NCBI GenBank assembly: GCA_019787685.1
Contig: JAHNUO010000020.1
Location: forward strand, 248,001 to 312,000
DNA length: 64,000 bases
Origin: Chiua virens
Lineage: Eukaryota; Basidiomycota; Agaricomycetes; Boletales; Boletaceae
Direction of reading: 5' to 3'
Under the pieces are notes generated by a model. It was not told the origin of the DNA, ran no database searches, and was given only the letters and a program-made list of their open reading frames with translations. Positions 9,343 to 22,773 of this stretch are shown one piece after another (position 1 is the first letter of the stretch; every line of letters begins with the position of its first letter). The position numbers and the translations under genes were made by a program.

Positions 9343-11948
9343 TTAATACCATCGTGGAAGCTTCCCGGGACTTGATAAGTTCGGACTTTCGTACAATAAT
9401 CCTCGTCGATCATACAACCCTGCGGGACTCTCTTGTGCAGCCTTTGCGCCCAGCCTCGCAAACTCCTCTTCCAACAGTGCCCCTGGATCATGCGGATCAA
9501 ATATCCTCGAGGGTGTGCGGAAGGGTGACTCGGCTGCTGAGCCAGGGGTCGGAAAGACGAGCTTCTTGGGGGTCACCGGCGGGAAGTGGGGTATGGCATC
9601 CCTGTCTCGGTGGTGAGACCGCTTGCGTGAAGGGGTTCGAACATTTTCCGTGTCAAACACGGCAGGGTTGATACCATCGTCTGGATTGAAGGCTGTATGC
9701 GGGGGCGGGTCGAGGTGCGTTTTGAAGTGAGCCAGACTAGTGTTCGGTGTCATGTGCAGCCCTTTATGGGACAGAGGAGTTCGTAAGGGGGAGAACTGGA
9801 CGGTGCTTGCAGTGCCACGATTCCGAGGAGGCGTACTGGGACGTGGCGGAGGCGTTGGTGGCCGAGGGTGGGTCGCGGTTCCGGTCGTACTCGATGTAGG
9901 CTCCGGAACAAGGGCGGGAAGAGGACGAGAGAGTTGCTGACTGGCTGATTTTTTCCGTATTTTCGTGCGCCGGTCAAGAGTCGGGGACAGAGGCATCGGC
10001 GGGAGGGGACGTGATTTCTGGGGGAAATGTAAGAATAAATGTGATAAACAAAATCAGAGCTTACCTTTGGTGGCGTCTTGTGAGGTGCGACGCCCTCCTT
10101 CTGCTTACTGTCACCAATCCGAGCTTCTTCGATCGGTGTCATACCTGGCTGGGGCGAGGTTGAGTCAACGCGTGCATCCGCAGTGTCTGTCTGTGGATGA
10201 TCTTCTGAGAGGAGCTGTGGACTGGACGAGGAGTCATTATTTGGAATTAACTCGGGAAGGGAGGAAGGAGGTTCAGGCGACGTTTGAGGCACGTCAGAGC
10301 TCTTAGTTGCTGAGGAAGGGGGCAGAGATGAACTTCCGGCAGCGCCAGTAACACGCGCGTAGTGAGAAGTAGGCGGAAGTGGAGGGAAAATAACTTCTGC
10401 TGGCAATTGTGCGCATTGCTCGTAATACGGCTGATGGTGAATGGACGACGGATATGGTGGGAAAATGGGTAAGAGATGGGTAGCGGTAACAAGAGGAGCC
10501 ATCATTGGACCCTGGAGAGGGCCATGTGCCAATGTTGGCAAAGCCGATGAACTCGTCTCGGCGGAAGCAGCGGGCTCCTTTTTCGGGCGTTTCGCTTTTC
10601 GACCAGAAGCAGCGTCCTCTGCAGGACGCTTCTTGGGCGGGGCTTTCTTCGCCGCCGCGGCTTGCTTGTATTCAGCACAGAATTCTTTCCTGAAGTTTCC
10701 GTTGGCAAAGCATTCGAGATCACAATCCCAGATCGCCCACTGTGTGCGGCCAAGGCTACGATCACGGGGTACCTTGCGGAAACAGACGGTAGTGGAGAGA
10801 ACGTGGCGGATGGAATTCATCCAAGTAGTTTCATTTCTCTGGAAGTAGGGGTAGACGATCGTGATCCAGTCGTAAATCTCTTGTAACGTTAGTCTGTGTT
10901 CTGGGGAAGAGAGGACTGCTTGGCCGATAAGGGCGGCATAAGAGAGTTCGGGTTTTTTCTTGGAATAAGGACCAGGGGGAAGTGTGTAGGGTAGTTTATC
11001 ATACTCATCTTCATCTGGAACAGGTCCCATTGGGCCGGGTGACGACACGATATTAACGATTCGCTTCGTGGAGGGTGTCGCGAAGGGAGATGAGCGTGAG
11101 GGAGAAGAGGAAGGGAGGGGCGACTTGTAGTAATGGTTTCGACGTGGAGTGACGAGATTCGCGTCCTGCGACGCAGACTGTACGTGATTGGACATGCTTC
11201 CTGGACGAGAACGCGTCGGGGTGGGAGAGAGATCTCGTGAAAAGGAAGTCTGGGGGGAGGTTAATGTGAAGAAAAGGATGGAAGAGGGAACGAACAGACC
11301 TTCTTGTGACGCGAAGGGGGCTCCATAGAGTCATAATCTCTGTAGTACTTTCGGTGCTGTGGTGTAACAGGGGGAACCGAAACGGCAGCCGATTGGGACG
11401 CGTCCTATTGGGAATGTATCGTCAAGGAGGATGTGGCATTAGACAAGACGGACCTGAGGAGCGATGTTGCTCGAAAAATCGGACTGATCAGAGTCCGGGA
11501 CACGTCTAGAATCGCGTGACTGCATGAAGGCATCGAGGCTGAACGAGATGCGTGCGGGCGATGGGGAAGGAGGACGATCTCTGCCCTTTGCCTTCTTTTC
11601 GCGTTTCGCCTGGCGACTCTTGCGCTCGAGGATCATTTCCATGCTATCCATCTGTCTGAGGGGCATTGCGGGCTCGATGGGCTCAGATTTGACGGGTGTG
11701 GACGGGGACGGTGTGTGGGAGCGAACTGGTGGGATTGAGCGGGAAACAGAGCGCGTCCTGGTGGATCCATCAGCCAAGCCCTGCTGTTCGGACTGATCCA
11801 CAGAGAAAGGACATATCGCGCTGGGGTCATGCTGGGTGAGGAACTGGCGCATGTGGTCGCTGTGTCGGACGAGGTCGTCTCTGGTGAGTCCTATCGACTG
11901 CAAGACCTGAGAAATGGGAGAAATGGGTTTCACAAGAGGCTCAGTCAT
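9343..11948 (-). CDS. Forkhead-domain transcription factor
   Basis: Four exons join in frame: 11948-11454, 11404-11300, 11249-10065 and 10017-9343, giving about 819 residues. The three introns are 47-50 nt. Residues about 298-383 form a forkhead winged helix. It opens KKKPELSYAALIGQAVLSS, has RLTLQEIYDWI for helix 2, then NSIRHVLS and CFRKVPRD for the recognition helix region, and WAIWDCDL at the wing. The NSIRH(V/N)LS and FxKVPR signatures are diagnostic of nuclear DNA-binding factors. Long disordered Pro/Ser-rich arms flank the domain, with a Lys-rich stretch just after it that could be a nuclear localisation signal. The start MTEPLVKPISPIS is preferred over an in-frame ATG eight codons upstream, whose extra residues are unusually hydrophobic. 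Subgroup (Hcm1-like or Fkh-like) and target genes cannot be told from sequence alone. Confidence 0.88.
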
Positions 11949-12101
11949 AAGAAAAAGTAAAACGAAAGTCAAGGAAAACGAAAAAAAAGCGAGCTCGTCG
12001 TTGTCGACGACGACGAAAATACAAGACAGAGATTATAATGCTGTCACGCTCTGTAGCCTTGTCACACCACGTCACACCTTAGACCTCTGTGCATTGCAGT
12101 C

Positions 12102-15100
12102 ATGGTGTACCACAATCTCAAAGGTGCGCCCACCGTCCGTCACCTCGGCTGCGCTGCTCACCGTCAGAAACAGCGCTGATCAAGGGCATACGAGCATGCA
12201 AGGTATGAGTCGTCGTCCTCATCGCCGATGTCGTCGCTGACCCCGTTCAGACCGTCGCAGACGAACGCACACTCATCCAGCAGGAATCCGCAGCGATTCG
12301 GGCCTCCTTCAGAGAGGAAGATTCTTATACCCGTCACCATAATGTCGCAAAGCTGCTCTACATACACATGCTCGGCTCACCAGCCCACTTTGGCCAGATC
12401 GAGTGCCTTAAGCTCGTCGCTAGTCCACGTTTCACCGATAAACGTCTGGGGTACCTCGGTATCATGCTACTTCTCGACGAGAGCCAGGAAGTGCTCACAC
12501 TCGTCACTAACTCGCTCAAAAAGTCTCCATTTCTTCCTCTGCTCTTCTCTGTCTTCTGACACGTGCTACAGCGACTTGAACCATTCAAACATGTACGTGG
12601 TAGGCCTCGGCCTATGTACATTCGCAAATATAGCGTCTGAAGAAATGTCCCGTGATCTCGCAAATGAGATCGAAAAGCTCCTTGGCTCGAGTAATACATA
12701 CATCCGCAAAAAGGTACCCTTTCCGTCCTATTGCATCTGCTCTCTCATTCGCCCTTCATCTCCAGGCTGCCCTCTGCTCATTGAGAATCATAAAAAAAGT
12801 CCCCGATCTCTCGGATCACTTCATCACCAAGGCCAAGAATTTACTCACAGATCGCAATCATGGTGTGCTGCTTGCCGCCATCACCCTCGTTTCCGAAATG
12901 TGTCTGCAGGATGAGAACTGTTTGAATGAATTCAGAAACGTCTGTCCTGAACCCTTGTCATCTGATCCACTCTCACTTCCATTGACATAGGCCGTTCCTC
13001 TGCTCGTCCGCAACATGAAAGCCTTGGTCACCACTGGCTATAGTCCTGAACACGACGTATCAGGTATAACCGACCCATTCTTACAGGTAAAGGTCCTCCG
13101 ATTACTCCGTTTCCTTGGGAGGGGAGATCCCCGAGCGAGTGAGACCATGAACGACATTCTTGCCCAAGTACGCACTCCTTCCCCGTCCCCTTCGTCATTT
13201 CCTGAATTCTCTAGGTGGCAACAAACACCGACTCCACGAAAAACGTTGGAAACTCTATTCTCTACGAAACCGTCCTCACTGTTCTTGATATTGAAGCAGA
13301 CAGTGGGCTTCGCGTCATGGCTATTAACATTCTTGGTAAATTCCTTAGTAATCGTGATAATAACATTCGGTACCATCTCTGTCATCCCTCAGCAATTCCA
13401 TTGTGTTCACGGTCTTCCTAGGTATGTAGCCCTCAACACCCTCAACAAGGTTGTTTCTATGGATACAAGCGCCGTGCAACGTCACCGCAACATCATCCTC
13501 GACTGTCTCCGCGACGGCGACATATCAATACGACGTCGTGCCCTCGAACTCTCATACGCACTGATCAACGAACAAAACGTCCGCATACTTGTTCGAGAAC
13601 TTCTTGCTTTCCTTGAGGTCGCAGACGACGAATTCAAGATGGGGATGACTACCCAAATATCACTTGCTGCCGAACGATTTGCGCCGAACAAGAGATGGCA
13701 CATCGATACTGTATTGAGGTCGCTGAAGCTCGTAAGTGTCATTCTTCCTAAAAGTGGACCACAACCGCTGACATCTTTTAGGCCGGAAACTTTGTCAGAG
13801 AAGAGATACTGTCGGCGTTCATCCGTCTCGTTGCACATACCCCTGAGCTGCAAGCGTATACCGCTTCCAAGCTATACACCGCTCTCCAAGCAGATCTCTC
13901 GCAAGAATCGCTCACGCTTGCTGCGGTTTGGGTCATTGGTGAGTACAGCGAGGTCCTCCTCGAAAGCGGGATTATCGATGAAGAGCAGCCCAAAAATGTA
14001 CACTTTCGCCCTCCCGACGCGTGCAATATTCTAACTTGTATTACTCTACAGGTAACCGACAAGGACGTCCTTGATCTCCTCCTCTCTGCACTCGGTTCGC
14101 CTTACGCCAATCACCTTACCCGTCAATTCGTCCTCGGCGCTATCACAAAGATGGCGTCGCGTCATACTACCACCCCACCCCAACAAGCGCGGATCGTGGA
14201 TGTGCTTGCCCAGTACACATCAAATCCAGAGCTCGAGTTGCAACAACGTGCAGTGGAGTACGCGAGCTTGTTTACATTGGGTGATCTTAAAGTCGGTGTT
14301 CTTGAACGGATGCCTCCTCCTGAGCTCAAAGCGACCGTCATGGGCATTGGTTCGTCTCGCAGCTTGAACGGTCGCTCACCTCGCTGATATCCCGTAGTCA
14401 GTGAAAACAAGCCGGTGGGATCGACGAGGGGAGGGAGAGAGGTATTTTTTCGTCCGTTTTGTTGGTATCGTGCTGACGCCGATATAGGGTGACCTTATTG
14501 GCGACGATATCACTTCTCCCACTCCCCAATTTAATGGACAAACAGTCCAGGACAGTCAAGATCTCCTCGCCGAAATCTTTGGCACCGGTGCACCTTCCAA
14601 TACCTCTACTTCTGCTTCACCTCAGCCAGCTTCCTCCATCTTGCCGCAGCCACAGAAGAGCAGCATACAAGACATTCTTGGGCTGTTTGACGCCTCACCA
14701 AGTCCCACTTCTCCACTGTCAGCTCCGAGTCCGTCGGCATCCCCACTAGCACTCTCGCTACCCCAAACACAAGTTCAGCCACCTGTGCAAACACAGACAC
14801 CCCCTCCGCCGGCTCAACAGCAACCGTCGACGATACCTCGGTTGACCTCTTACACTGCATACGAGAAGAACGAGCTCAAGATTACGTTGACGCCCCAGAC
14901 ATCAGCTGCACGTCCAGGTGTCATCAATATCATGGCGCGGTTCCAAGTCTCAGGGACGAACATGGCCACGGGACTGCATTTTCAAGCCGCTGTGCCAAAG
15001 GTGTGACCAACGCTCGAAGTGGACGAGGGGGAGGCTGACACTGTTCTGGGATGATAGTCGCAGCAACTGCAAATGCTTCCCATGTCGAACCCGGATGTAA

Positions 15101-15319
15101 AGCCTGGGGCAACAGAAACGCAGCAGCTGCGCGTCATCGCTCCGCCTGGGGTAAGCTAACTTCATCCACCGTCACCCGACAGGAGCTGATGTGTACTTCT
15201 TCTTGGTCAAGTCGAACGTACGGCTACGATTGCGCATCGCTTATTCACTTGCTGGTCAAGCGACACAAGATCAGGTGGATTTCTCGGGATTCCCCCCCGG
15301 GCTGACTGAGTCTGCGTGA
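12102..15319 (+). CDS. APL4: AP-1 clathrin adaptor complex, gamma-adaptin large subunit
   Basis: Fourteen exons give 2553 coding bases (850 residues): 12102-12123, 12174-12202, 12251-12522, 12572-12713, 12766-12939, 12991-13167, 13215-13369, 13422-13731, 13782-13997, 14052-14349, 14398-14441, 14488-15000, 15058-15150 and 15212-15319. The protein opens [17 protein letters not shown]. It has the adaptin N-terminal helical solenoid to about residue 600, including [37 protein letters not shown] and [12 protein letters not shown] Ser/Pro/Gln-rich hinge of about 120 residues follows, then a C-terminal gamma-ear domain. AP-1 sorts cargo between trans-Golgi network and endosomes with beta, mu and sigma partners and clathrin. 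The length matches fungal gamma-adaptins. This is the most secure identification in the window, and every splice site is canonical. Confidence 0.97.
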
Positions 15320-15592
15320 TGGGCGGCGCCCTGGAGACGTAGATGTAGACTAATGAACCTTACTTTTGTCGTGAGATCTACACGAATGCCTGACCGATTG
15401 CTTTTTGCACTTTTGGTTTCGTGTGACTCGCGAGGGACGTGTTTTGGTTTGTTGTAACCTGACTCTAACCCGTACGGTCAGCCCCAATGTCAGCCGTCCC
15501 GGTTGTGGTCGTCAGCCCCCAGCAGGTTGCTGGTTTTCTTTCACTTTTCAGACAGCCGATTCCAACCTGGCGCTCACCGATTCACTTTAAAC

Positions 15593-17993
15593 ATGTCTAA
15601 CGACTACCCCAGACTACCACGCAAGCACCGCGGTGAGGACGACCCCAAGATGATAGGCCTCTGGAAAGTGGGCAGAACAATCGGTAAGGGTAGCTCAGGT
15701 ACGTCCATGCATACCCCCGACCCCCTCTCTCGCACACCCACCCACAGGTCGCGTCCGTATCGCCCGACACACCAAGACAGGCCAGTACGCTGCCGTCAAG
15801 ATCGTCTCCAAACAACACCTCAACAGCACCAACATCGCACGTCCCGCTGACACCCCCGAACACATGCTTCTCAGCATCGAGCGCGAAATCGTGATCATGA
15901 AGCTCATCGAACACCCTAACGTCATGCGTCTCTACGACGTCTGGGAGACCTCCTCCGAGCTCTACCTCATCCTCGAGTACGTCGAGGGCGGGGAGCTGTT
16001 CGACTACCTCTGCACGCGCGGACGCCTCGCCTCGCCCGAGGCACTCGCGTGTTTTCAGCAGCTCATCGCGGCGGTGGATTACTGCCACCGATTTGGTGTC
16101 GCCCATCGGGATTTGAAACCGGAGAACGTGTTGATGGACCACGACGGGAATATCAAGGTGGCCGATTTCGGGATGGCGGCGTGGCAGACGGGCGCGCGGG
16201 AGGGGTTGTTGCAGACCGCGTGTGGGAGTCCGCACTATGCTGCGCCGGAGGTGATCATGGGCCATGCGTATGACGGACGGGCATCGGATATCTGGTCATG
16301 CGGGGTGATCCTGTTTGCGCTCCTCGCGGGGCGGTTGCCGTTTGACGATGAGGATTTAGGGGCGTTGTTGGACAAGGTGAAGAGCGGGCGGTATGAGATG
16401 CCCAGCGGGATTGGACCGGACGCGCGGGATCTGATCGAACGGATGTTGGAACGGGACGTGGCGCAGCGGATTACGATGGCCGAGATCGTGGTGCACCCGT
16501 TCTTTGTGTCGAGCGCGCCAAAGGCCGTGAGTAGGGACATGCCTGACCTGGATGCGCTCGCGAAGCCGATCCGAGGGACGGAGGAGATCGACCAGGATAT
16601 CTTTGCAAACTTGAGGACGCTGTGGCACGGGACGCCTGAAGAAGAGTTACTCGAGGCGCTCCGAAGCGAGGCGCCGAATTGGCAAAAAGGGGTGTATCAT
16701 TTATTGATCCGGTATCGAGACGTGCGTTTGGAGAATTATGACGAGGAAGAGGAGGGGATGGCAAGAGCGGGGAGTCGGAAGAAAAGCCGGAAGGCGTCAC
16801 CACCACGGGACGTCGATGGCAGCCGGGGCATGGTACGTACGACATCACAGGCGACTGATCTTGGACGGTCGCCGTCGACTTTGCCACCGAGGGCAGCGCC
16901 ACCGACGCCTCGACGCGCTGTACGCAGGCATATGACCGAGGAGCTCGCACAACTGAGTGCACCACAGATCATGCTACATGAACCAACGCCGCCGCGACGA
17001 GGTACGCATTCGCCTTCACCTTCACGGCATTCGTCATCCACGTCGCCACTCTCTCCGATTCTCTCCCCGATCACGATACCGGACGTCAAAGATGATAAGA
17101 TGCAACTGTTCTTTAGGCAAATTGTCGACCATCTGAACGCGATGGAGATACGCGCGGGTATGGTATCTGCACCTGCCTCACCACAATTACAACCTCCGTC
17201 TTCACCGATCACGAGCATGGAATTCACGGGACAACCACGACAACCAGTGTACGATCTCAACCGGGAAACATCCGGCCACAGGTCTCCGCTGGCTCCCATC
17301 TACGGCAGCACGCCATCCAATGGTGACAACATACGCCTCGAGTTCACCCAACAAACCGGTCCATTCGGGGAACTCGACAAGGAAAATGGACATTATCACG
17401 GGCCGAACGTGACTGGGATTGTGAAGAAATCGTCACTACGCAGCAACGACGCGAGCGCGCGTAGACAACCTCTGCGAGTGCAGATCGTAGAGCCCTCACC
17501 GCGGAAACTCGAGCGGAAAAAGAGCGTCGAGGTGTCGACGCCGACGGTGGCGATGTCCCCTGCGTGGTCAGACAGTTCGTTCACCCTGCCCTCGACACCG
17601 CGACGACGTTGGCTCGGGAACGTGTTCAAATTCAAACCCGCGAGCTACCAACTGTTGTCTGTGCACGATGCGTTCACGAGCCGCGAAGAGTGCAGGCGAC
17701 TGCTGGTGGGTATTGGTGTCAGGGTGATCCACACTCTCTCAGAGGGGAGTGGCGTGCTCAAGTGCCGGTTCGACGAGACGCGGGATCCTGAGATGATGAA
17801 AGCGGTCCGGTTTCGAGCAGAAATACGAGATGTGACGGCGCAGCAAGCGAGGGCGGGTTTCCAGGGTCGCGCTGCAGTTGGTCCAGGAAAGAGGTGCATC
17901 GTCCAGTTTTCAGGTGATATGTCAGCGGTTGCGGCGCGTTTGGGAGTTGGATGTCGTTCGACCGCAAATGGGGGTGCATGGTCAGATATTTAG
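15593..17993 (+). CDS. Gin4/Nim1-family serine/threonine protein kinase
   Basis: Two exons, 15593-15698 and 15748-17993, give 783 residues. The kinase domain begins at about residue 24. It has glycine loop GKGSSGRV (31-38), catalytic Lys in AAVKIVSK (about 53), HRDLKPEN with the Asp near 157, DFG at about 175, and an APE at about 203 after TACGSPHYAAPE. This sequence is typical of the SNF1/Nim1 branch of CAMK kinases. A long Ser/Pro/Arg-rich middle follows. The last 140 residues (SYQLLSVHDAFTSREECRR onward) resemble the membrane-binding KA1-type end of Gin4/Kcc4/Cdr2-like kinases. Those kinases act at the cell cortex and septins and restrain Wee1 before mitosis. The role here is inferred from family. 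A decayed copy of the 3' third lies at 20.9-21.8 kb. Confidence 0.88.
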
Positions 17994-19650
17994 TCCGGAT
18001 CTAACAGAGGGAGGGAGGTTTTCGGAGATGATGGTGTATCCTGATTAGAATGTGTGCATTTATCTGAAAAGACTCGTAGGGCGCGAGCTCGATGGTTGGC
18101 TCGTCACCTCAGGCGGCAGAGAAAAGCCAATCAATGATTCTTCCCTTCTTACTAGTAATGTCACAGGATCAGACGTGACTATTCGACTTGGGCCCTGTTT
18201 ATACTCGGTCCTGTCAGTCCAGCAGAGTTGGACGAGTTTGTCCGCAGGTGGATTGGCATTCTCTTGTGTTATCTCGGCTTCTAACGTTTAGCTTCGAAGT
18301 CGTTTTGTATGCGAACCTGCCGCTACTAGCGTACTCAGTATACTTCCCACTTGGAACGCGCGGGGACACTTGCAGACATCGTCCTACAATCCACCACCTT
18401 TCATACCTGTTGGCCCCTCAAGTCTATGCCCACTTCACTCCGAATGTTGGACCATCCGATAAATGGCCTGCTTTGCTGAATTCAGAGGCAATGACGAAGT
18501 GATCGATCATGTTGTCAGTAATTACCAAGAGGCGTATACAACGCTCACGCCGATCATATTCGGCTCTACTATCGTACTTTCCCCTCGAGCGAAACGATGG
18601 GCAGAAGCCAAGATTCTCTCGGAACCACCAACTTCTAGGTATGACCTACGCTGGAATAGCCGTTACCATCAGAATTGGAGGCATCATTCAGACGTTGAAA
18701 AGTGGTTAGTAGCGGTAACAGGGAGTGTAAACGGAAGCGAAATACGGGGAGTGGCGTCGCCGCGTTGATCCTTCCGAACAGAGATCTGCGTTTGTGACGT
18801 CACGATCATCAATTGCGGGGAAGCTTGAGACACAAGCGAGCGCCGAGCACTTGTATGGAATGTGGGGAGGCGGGAGAAGTTGAGGGAAACCGAAAAGAAA
18901 TTTTTATGTGAATTGGGGCACCGGCCTCCATCGAATACATTACCCGGAAGCGACTGGGGAAGCGTGCTACTTGCACGTGTGCTGAGCGGGGATCAATCGA
19001 TCATAACAAGTCGTGTGAAACCAACATCTTTGCGGTGGCACACCTGGCACTAGTCGGAAATAAATCGAGGACCCACTGGCAAGCACTCGCACTACGTCAA
19101 TTTATAGTAAGTCGCTCTGTATTATGCATTTGAAGATTTCCGAGTCACAGATATCATATCCGCCGCGTAGATACTATTAGACAGGGATAGCAATCAAGCA
19201 CACATGGATGCCACCGCGGGTACTAGTATATTCCCAGAGAGCTTCAGACGGTTATCCCAGGTCGTCCCTCGCCATCATCACCGTCAACGCATCACGATGC
19301 ATATGTATCCTCAAGTGAGTCAATATGACACGTAGGCCGGCTCGGATCACGGCGATTCCATCAGACCTTCTGTGACGGACCCCGCTCGAATCAATAACGT
19401 GAAAAACAACAGTAAGTCATTCTGTCTTGCTTTGGGTATGCGCTTGCCTCAAAACGACCAGAATTTCTGACATCCCTGACGGTTACGTTGACCGTGACAA
19501 CTTTCGCAGATCTAGTAGCACACTGGCATGCCAGATGCGGGACCGCTCATTGTCACTCAGTGGTCTGGGGTGACCTCGTGGCTCAAATGAGGAAGCGAAA
19601 ATGAGAGGAAGCGAAGGAGGGTGCCGAGTCGGGTTTTCTGCCTGGCGGCA
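17994..19650. other. Gene-poor stretch
   Basis: After the kinase 3' UTR (a 'gtatcctgattag' block near 18040 is shared with the 21.8-kb copy) I find no supported gene. The open frames are short, mutually overlapping and lack splice logic. The right end should contain the promoter of the gene starting at 19719. Confidence 0.5.
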
Positions 19651-19655
19651 CAGAA

Positions 19656-19662
19656 TATAAAA
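19656..19662 (+). promoter_or_regulatory. TATA box
   Basis: 'tataaaa' lies 57 bases upstream of the ATG at 19719, in a typical context and spacing for a short fungal 5' UTR. It suggests a regulated or strongly expressed gene. Confidence 0.6.
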
Positions 19663-19718
19663 GAGAGTGTCCAGACGACGAGTGGAGCAGAGAAACAATC
19701 GTCCTTTTCATCGACACC

Positions 19719-20530
19719 ATGCCTTCCTGGAGTGCTTCAACTGAATTCACCTTTTTCAATGGGAACGCTGCGTTTCAAAATGATCCAACCATTAGTACCC
19801 CATCGTTTGACATTCTCATAAACGTTGGCGCACACAGGTAAGCCCTACCCTACCCGGCGAGTAGGACATTCCTACTAAAACACACCACACCCTAGTCCAT
19901 GCTATTACGGGCAAAAGCTCGACGACCCAAGCATTGGTTATACGTTCGTCAGTACGTCACTCGCGCACATCTTGTATTTGAAGGTATCATAATATGTTTT
20001 TAAATCCGTAGATTGGGACAGCTATGAAGTACATGAGCATGCCACCAGCGATCCGAAAGTAAAGGAGGAACTTCTGGCAGCTTCCAAGAAGGTCCTCACT
20101 GGACCACCAGGCTTCTGCAACGTCAACTTCTCAGGACCGCCGATTCCGCAGGACAAGCCCTTAATGCAGGTGACCGAACTGACTGCAAAGTCAACTTCCC
20201 AGGAGAACGGGCAGAAAGTGGGCGATATATTGTCGCAAATTGCGTCAAAGATTGGGCCGAACTTTGCGTATGGACCGACACACGAAAGTCCGAACGTCTT
20301 CCTTGTGACCTGCGGACAGACGTCAATGAAGGTAAGTTGATGCGGTGCGATGACAGGCAATATTCCGTTTGGATAGGACGAGAGTTGACACATCGTTCTT
20401 ACAGGGATCCTGGGAGGTTACTGAAGACCAGGCATTGAAAACTTTGATCCTGCAGTTGTTCCAGCTAGCCGACAAGACTATGGACATCTACACCGCGTTG
20501 ATGGCGTATCCGAAACCATCTTGTGATTGA
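19719..20530 (+). CDS. Small cytosolic protein, possible dimeric alpha/beta-barrel fold
   Basis: Four exons (19719-19837, 19896-19951, 20012-20331, 20405-20530) give 206 residues in frame. It has no signal peptide. The segment FVNWDSYEVHEHATSDPKV followed by KEELLAASKKVL recalls the 'W-x-S-x-E-a-H' motif of ABM/stress-response dimeric alpha/beta-barrel proteins. A second half (VFLVTCGQTSMKGSWEV) could form a repeat. The fold assignment is tentative. A TATA box sits 57 bp upstream. No neighbour indicates a pathway. Confidence 0.65.
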
Positions 20531-20899
20531 GGGTTATCAGGACTGCTGTTGTCGTGAACAATCTGATGTTGTAAATATGTAGTCTAAGTTGTATATCCGT
20601 TTCTGCGCTTAGCTCTTTTGTAGGCCTTGGCCTTGAAGCTTTATGGTGAAATGCAATGGCATGTACACTTATCGTCATTTTGGCTTGAATTTCAATGCGA
20701 GATCAGGAATCTTGTGATGTTCATATGATAAGTATGTCATATAAGAGGGTTGTGCGATATGCCACAATTATGCCAATATGGCACGGTCCGACAGCACCCT
20801 TGAGTGCCTTATAGAGAGCTGCCCTCGAATCGGGGAGATCTGTCGGATGATAATTTAATGCAAGCAGTTTGACTGATCGACGTTCATAATTGAAATTCA

Positions 20900-21815
20900 A
20901 GATAGTAACGGACATCAAAGATGACAAGACGCAGGTGTTCTTTAAATCTAAGTCCGATGGAGATACGCCTGGGTATGGCGTTTGCACCTGCCTCACCAAA
21001 TTGCAGCCTCCGTAATCATGAGCATAGAAGTCGGAAGATGACCACAACAAGCAGTGCACGATCTCATTTTGAGACGCTCGGTCAGAAGTCTCCGCTGGCT
21101 CCGATCTACGGCAGCATGTCATCCACGACTGGAGTTCATCGACTCACAAGCTGGTCAATTTGGGGCACTCGACGAGGAAAATGAACATTATCATGGGCCG
21201 AACGCGACTGGGATCGTGAAGAAATCGTCGTTACGCAACAATGAGGCGAGTGCGCGGAGACAACCTCTACGGGTGCAAATCGTAGAGCTCTCACCGCGGA
21301 AACTGCTGATCGCCGGAGTGTCAACGCCGACGAAGGCGATGTCCCCTGCGTGGTCAAACATTTCGTTTACCCTACCCACGCCGCGACGACGACGCTGGCT
21401 TTAGGACGTGTTCCAGCGAGCTATCAATATTGTTGTCTGCGCACAATGGGTTCACGGGCCAAGAAGGCAGGCGGCTGCTACATGGCATCGGTGTCAAGGT
21501 CATCCACACACTCTGAAGGGAATGCCGTTCTCAAGTGCCGCTTCAGGGATCCTGAAATGGTGAAGGCAGCAGGTTTCGAGCTGAAGTACGTGAAGCGACG
21601 GCGCAGCAAGCAAGGGCAGGCTTCCGGGTCGCGTTGCAGTTGGTCCTGGAAAGAGATGCATCACCCAGTTTTCAAATGAAATACCAGCGACTGCGGAGTG
21701 TTTGGGAGTTGGATCTCATCCAGTCGCAATTGGGGGTATATAGTCTATTGTTCAGTCCGGACTTTGCGAATGGAGATTTTCGGAGATGGTGGTGTATCCT
21801 GATTAGAACGTATCC
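20900..21815 (+). pseudogene. Decayed duplicate of the kinase C-terminal region
   Basis: The stretch aligns with 17080-18060 of the kinase gene, including the 3' UTR string 'gtatcctgattagaa'. Conserved peptide islands such as HYHGPNATGIVKKSSLRNNE and TKAMSPAWSNISFTLP occur in two frames separated by indels, and the kinase domain is absent. It is a partial tandem duplication that has lost coding capacity, about 3 kb downstream of its source and in the same orientation. Confidence 0.85.
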
Positions 21816-21861
21816 TGCTTGTGTGGCTGAAAATACAGTCTTTTGGTAAGAAAACGTGGTA

Positions 21862-22641
21862 TTACAAAGGACCGTCCATAGTAGTCATCGTGCTAGCAAA
21901 GCGCGATGGCGGCTCGGACAGTATGCTGTCGTCTTGATCGACGCTCATGTCCTGATCCTCATGCTGTGATGGCGCCCGATCTTCCCGCAGCGAGTGGTGG
22001 CTGCCAGGTCTTGAAATGATGACCGTTTCAGGATTCGAGCTGGATATACGGATGAACCGAAGGGTTTGGACATAAGCGGTTTCTTCTTGGTCCCATTGAC
22101 GAAAGAGCTGGACGGTCGGCTCGTGTGTGAGATCCGGGACTTCTTTGGGACGAGAAAAAAAAGTCAGTCATAACCCGTGCCCAAGCGGACGAGGAACACA
22201 CCCATCCCGGTTCTGTATGCTTCCACCTCCCTCAATTTGATCTCCTCTAGTTTCACTTCTTTTGTACTTTTTGGCCTGCCTTTCCGTCGCGCCGCACGCT
22301 CCTGGTCGAGCTCAGTGTCGTGCCGCGTAAGCCAAACGTCCCTGATGACACCGTGCAGTTCTTTGAGGGTGAGAACGCCCACCGGGGGCAATGCATGATA
22401 GAAGAAGCCGTACACGTCCGCTGGATCCGACGTCAAGGTCGTTAGCACCCAGCATCACGCAGGCCGGAACATGGCAAGGACGAACCCACATACCTTGACC
22501 AACGTGTCTTTTGGTTCGCTTGGCGGTGGCTTCTGCAAGTTTTGATTTTCTGAGGTGAGTACGTGACAGTTGAGCGGCTTTTCGAGACTCTGGGTGGAAT
22601 ATTTTCTCTTTCTTCGAGCTCGATTTAGTGGGTTTCGCCAT
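21862..22641 (-). CDS. TMA16: TMA16-like ribosome-associated protein
   Basis: Three exons, 22641-22494, 22420-22202 and 22142-21862, give 215 residues. The lysine-rich start contains EKIFHPESRKAAQLSRTHLR, the hallmark N-terminus of translation-machinery-associated protein 16. A helical region (VYGFFYHALPPVGVLTLKEL, then LTRHDTELDQERAARRKGRP) and VQLFRQWDQEE follow. In yeast the protein binds pre-60S particles and helps ribosome assembly. The first intron has a clear CTAAC branch site. Its stop lies about 50 bp from the kinase pseudogene on the other strand. Confidence 0.82.
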
Positions 22642-22773
22642 TTTATCCTGGTCGCGATGATGGTGGCAGTGTCTGAACCGATGTTTCCTAATTAGACGAG
22701 CCGAATAGTGGCCTACTAGCCTGTTTCAACTAGACTCTGGAATGTAATCTACAATTTTTATCCTCTAGCACCC

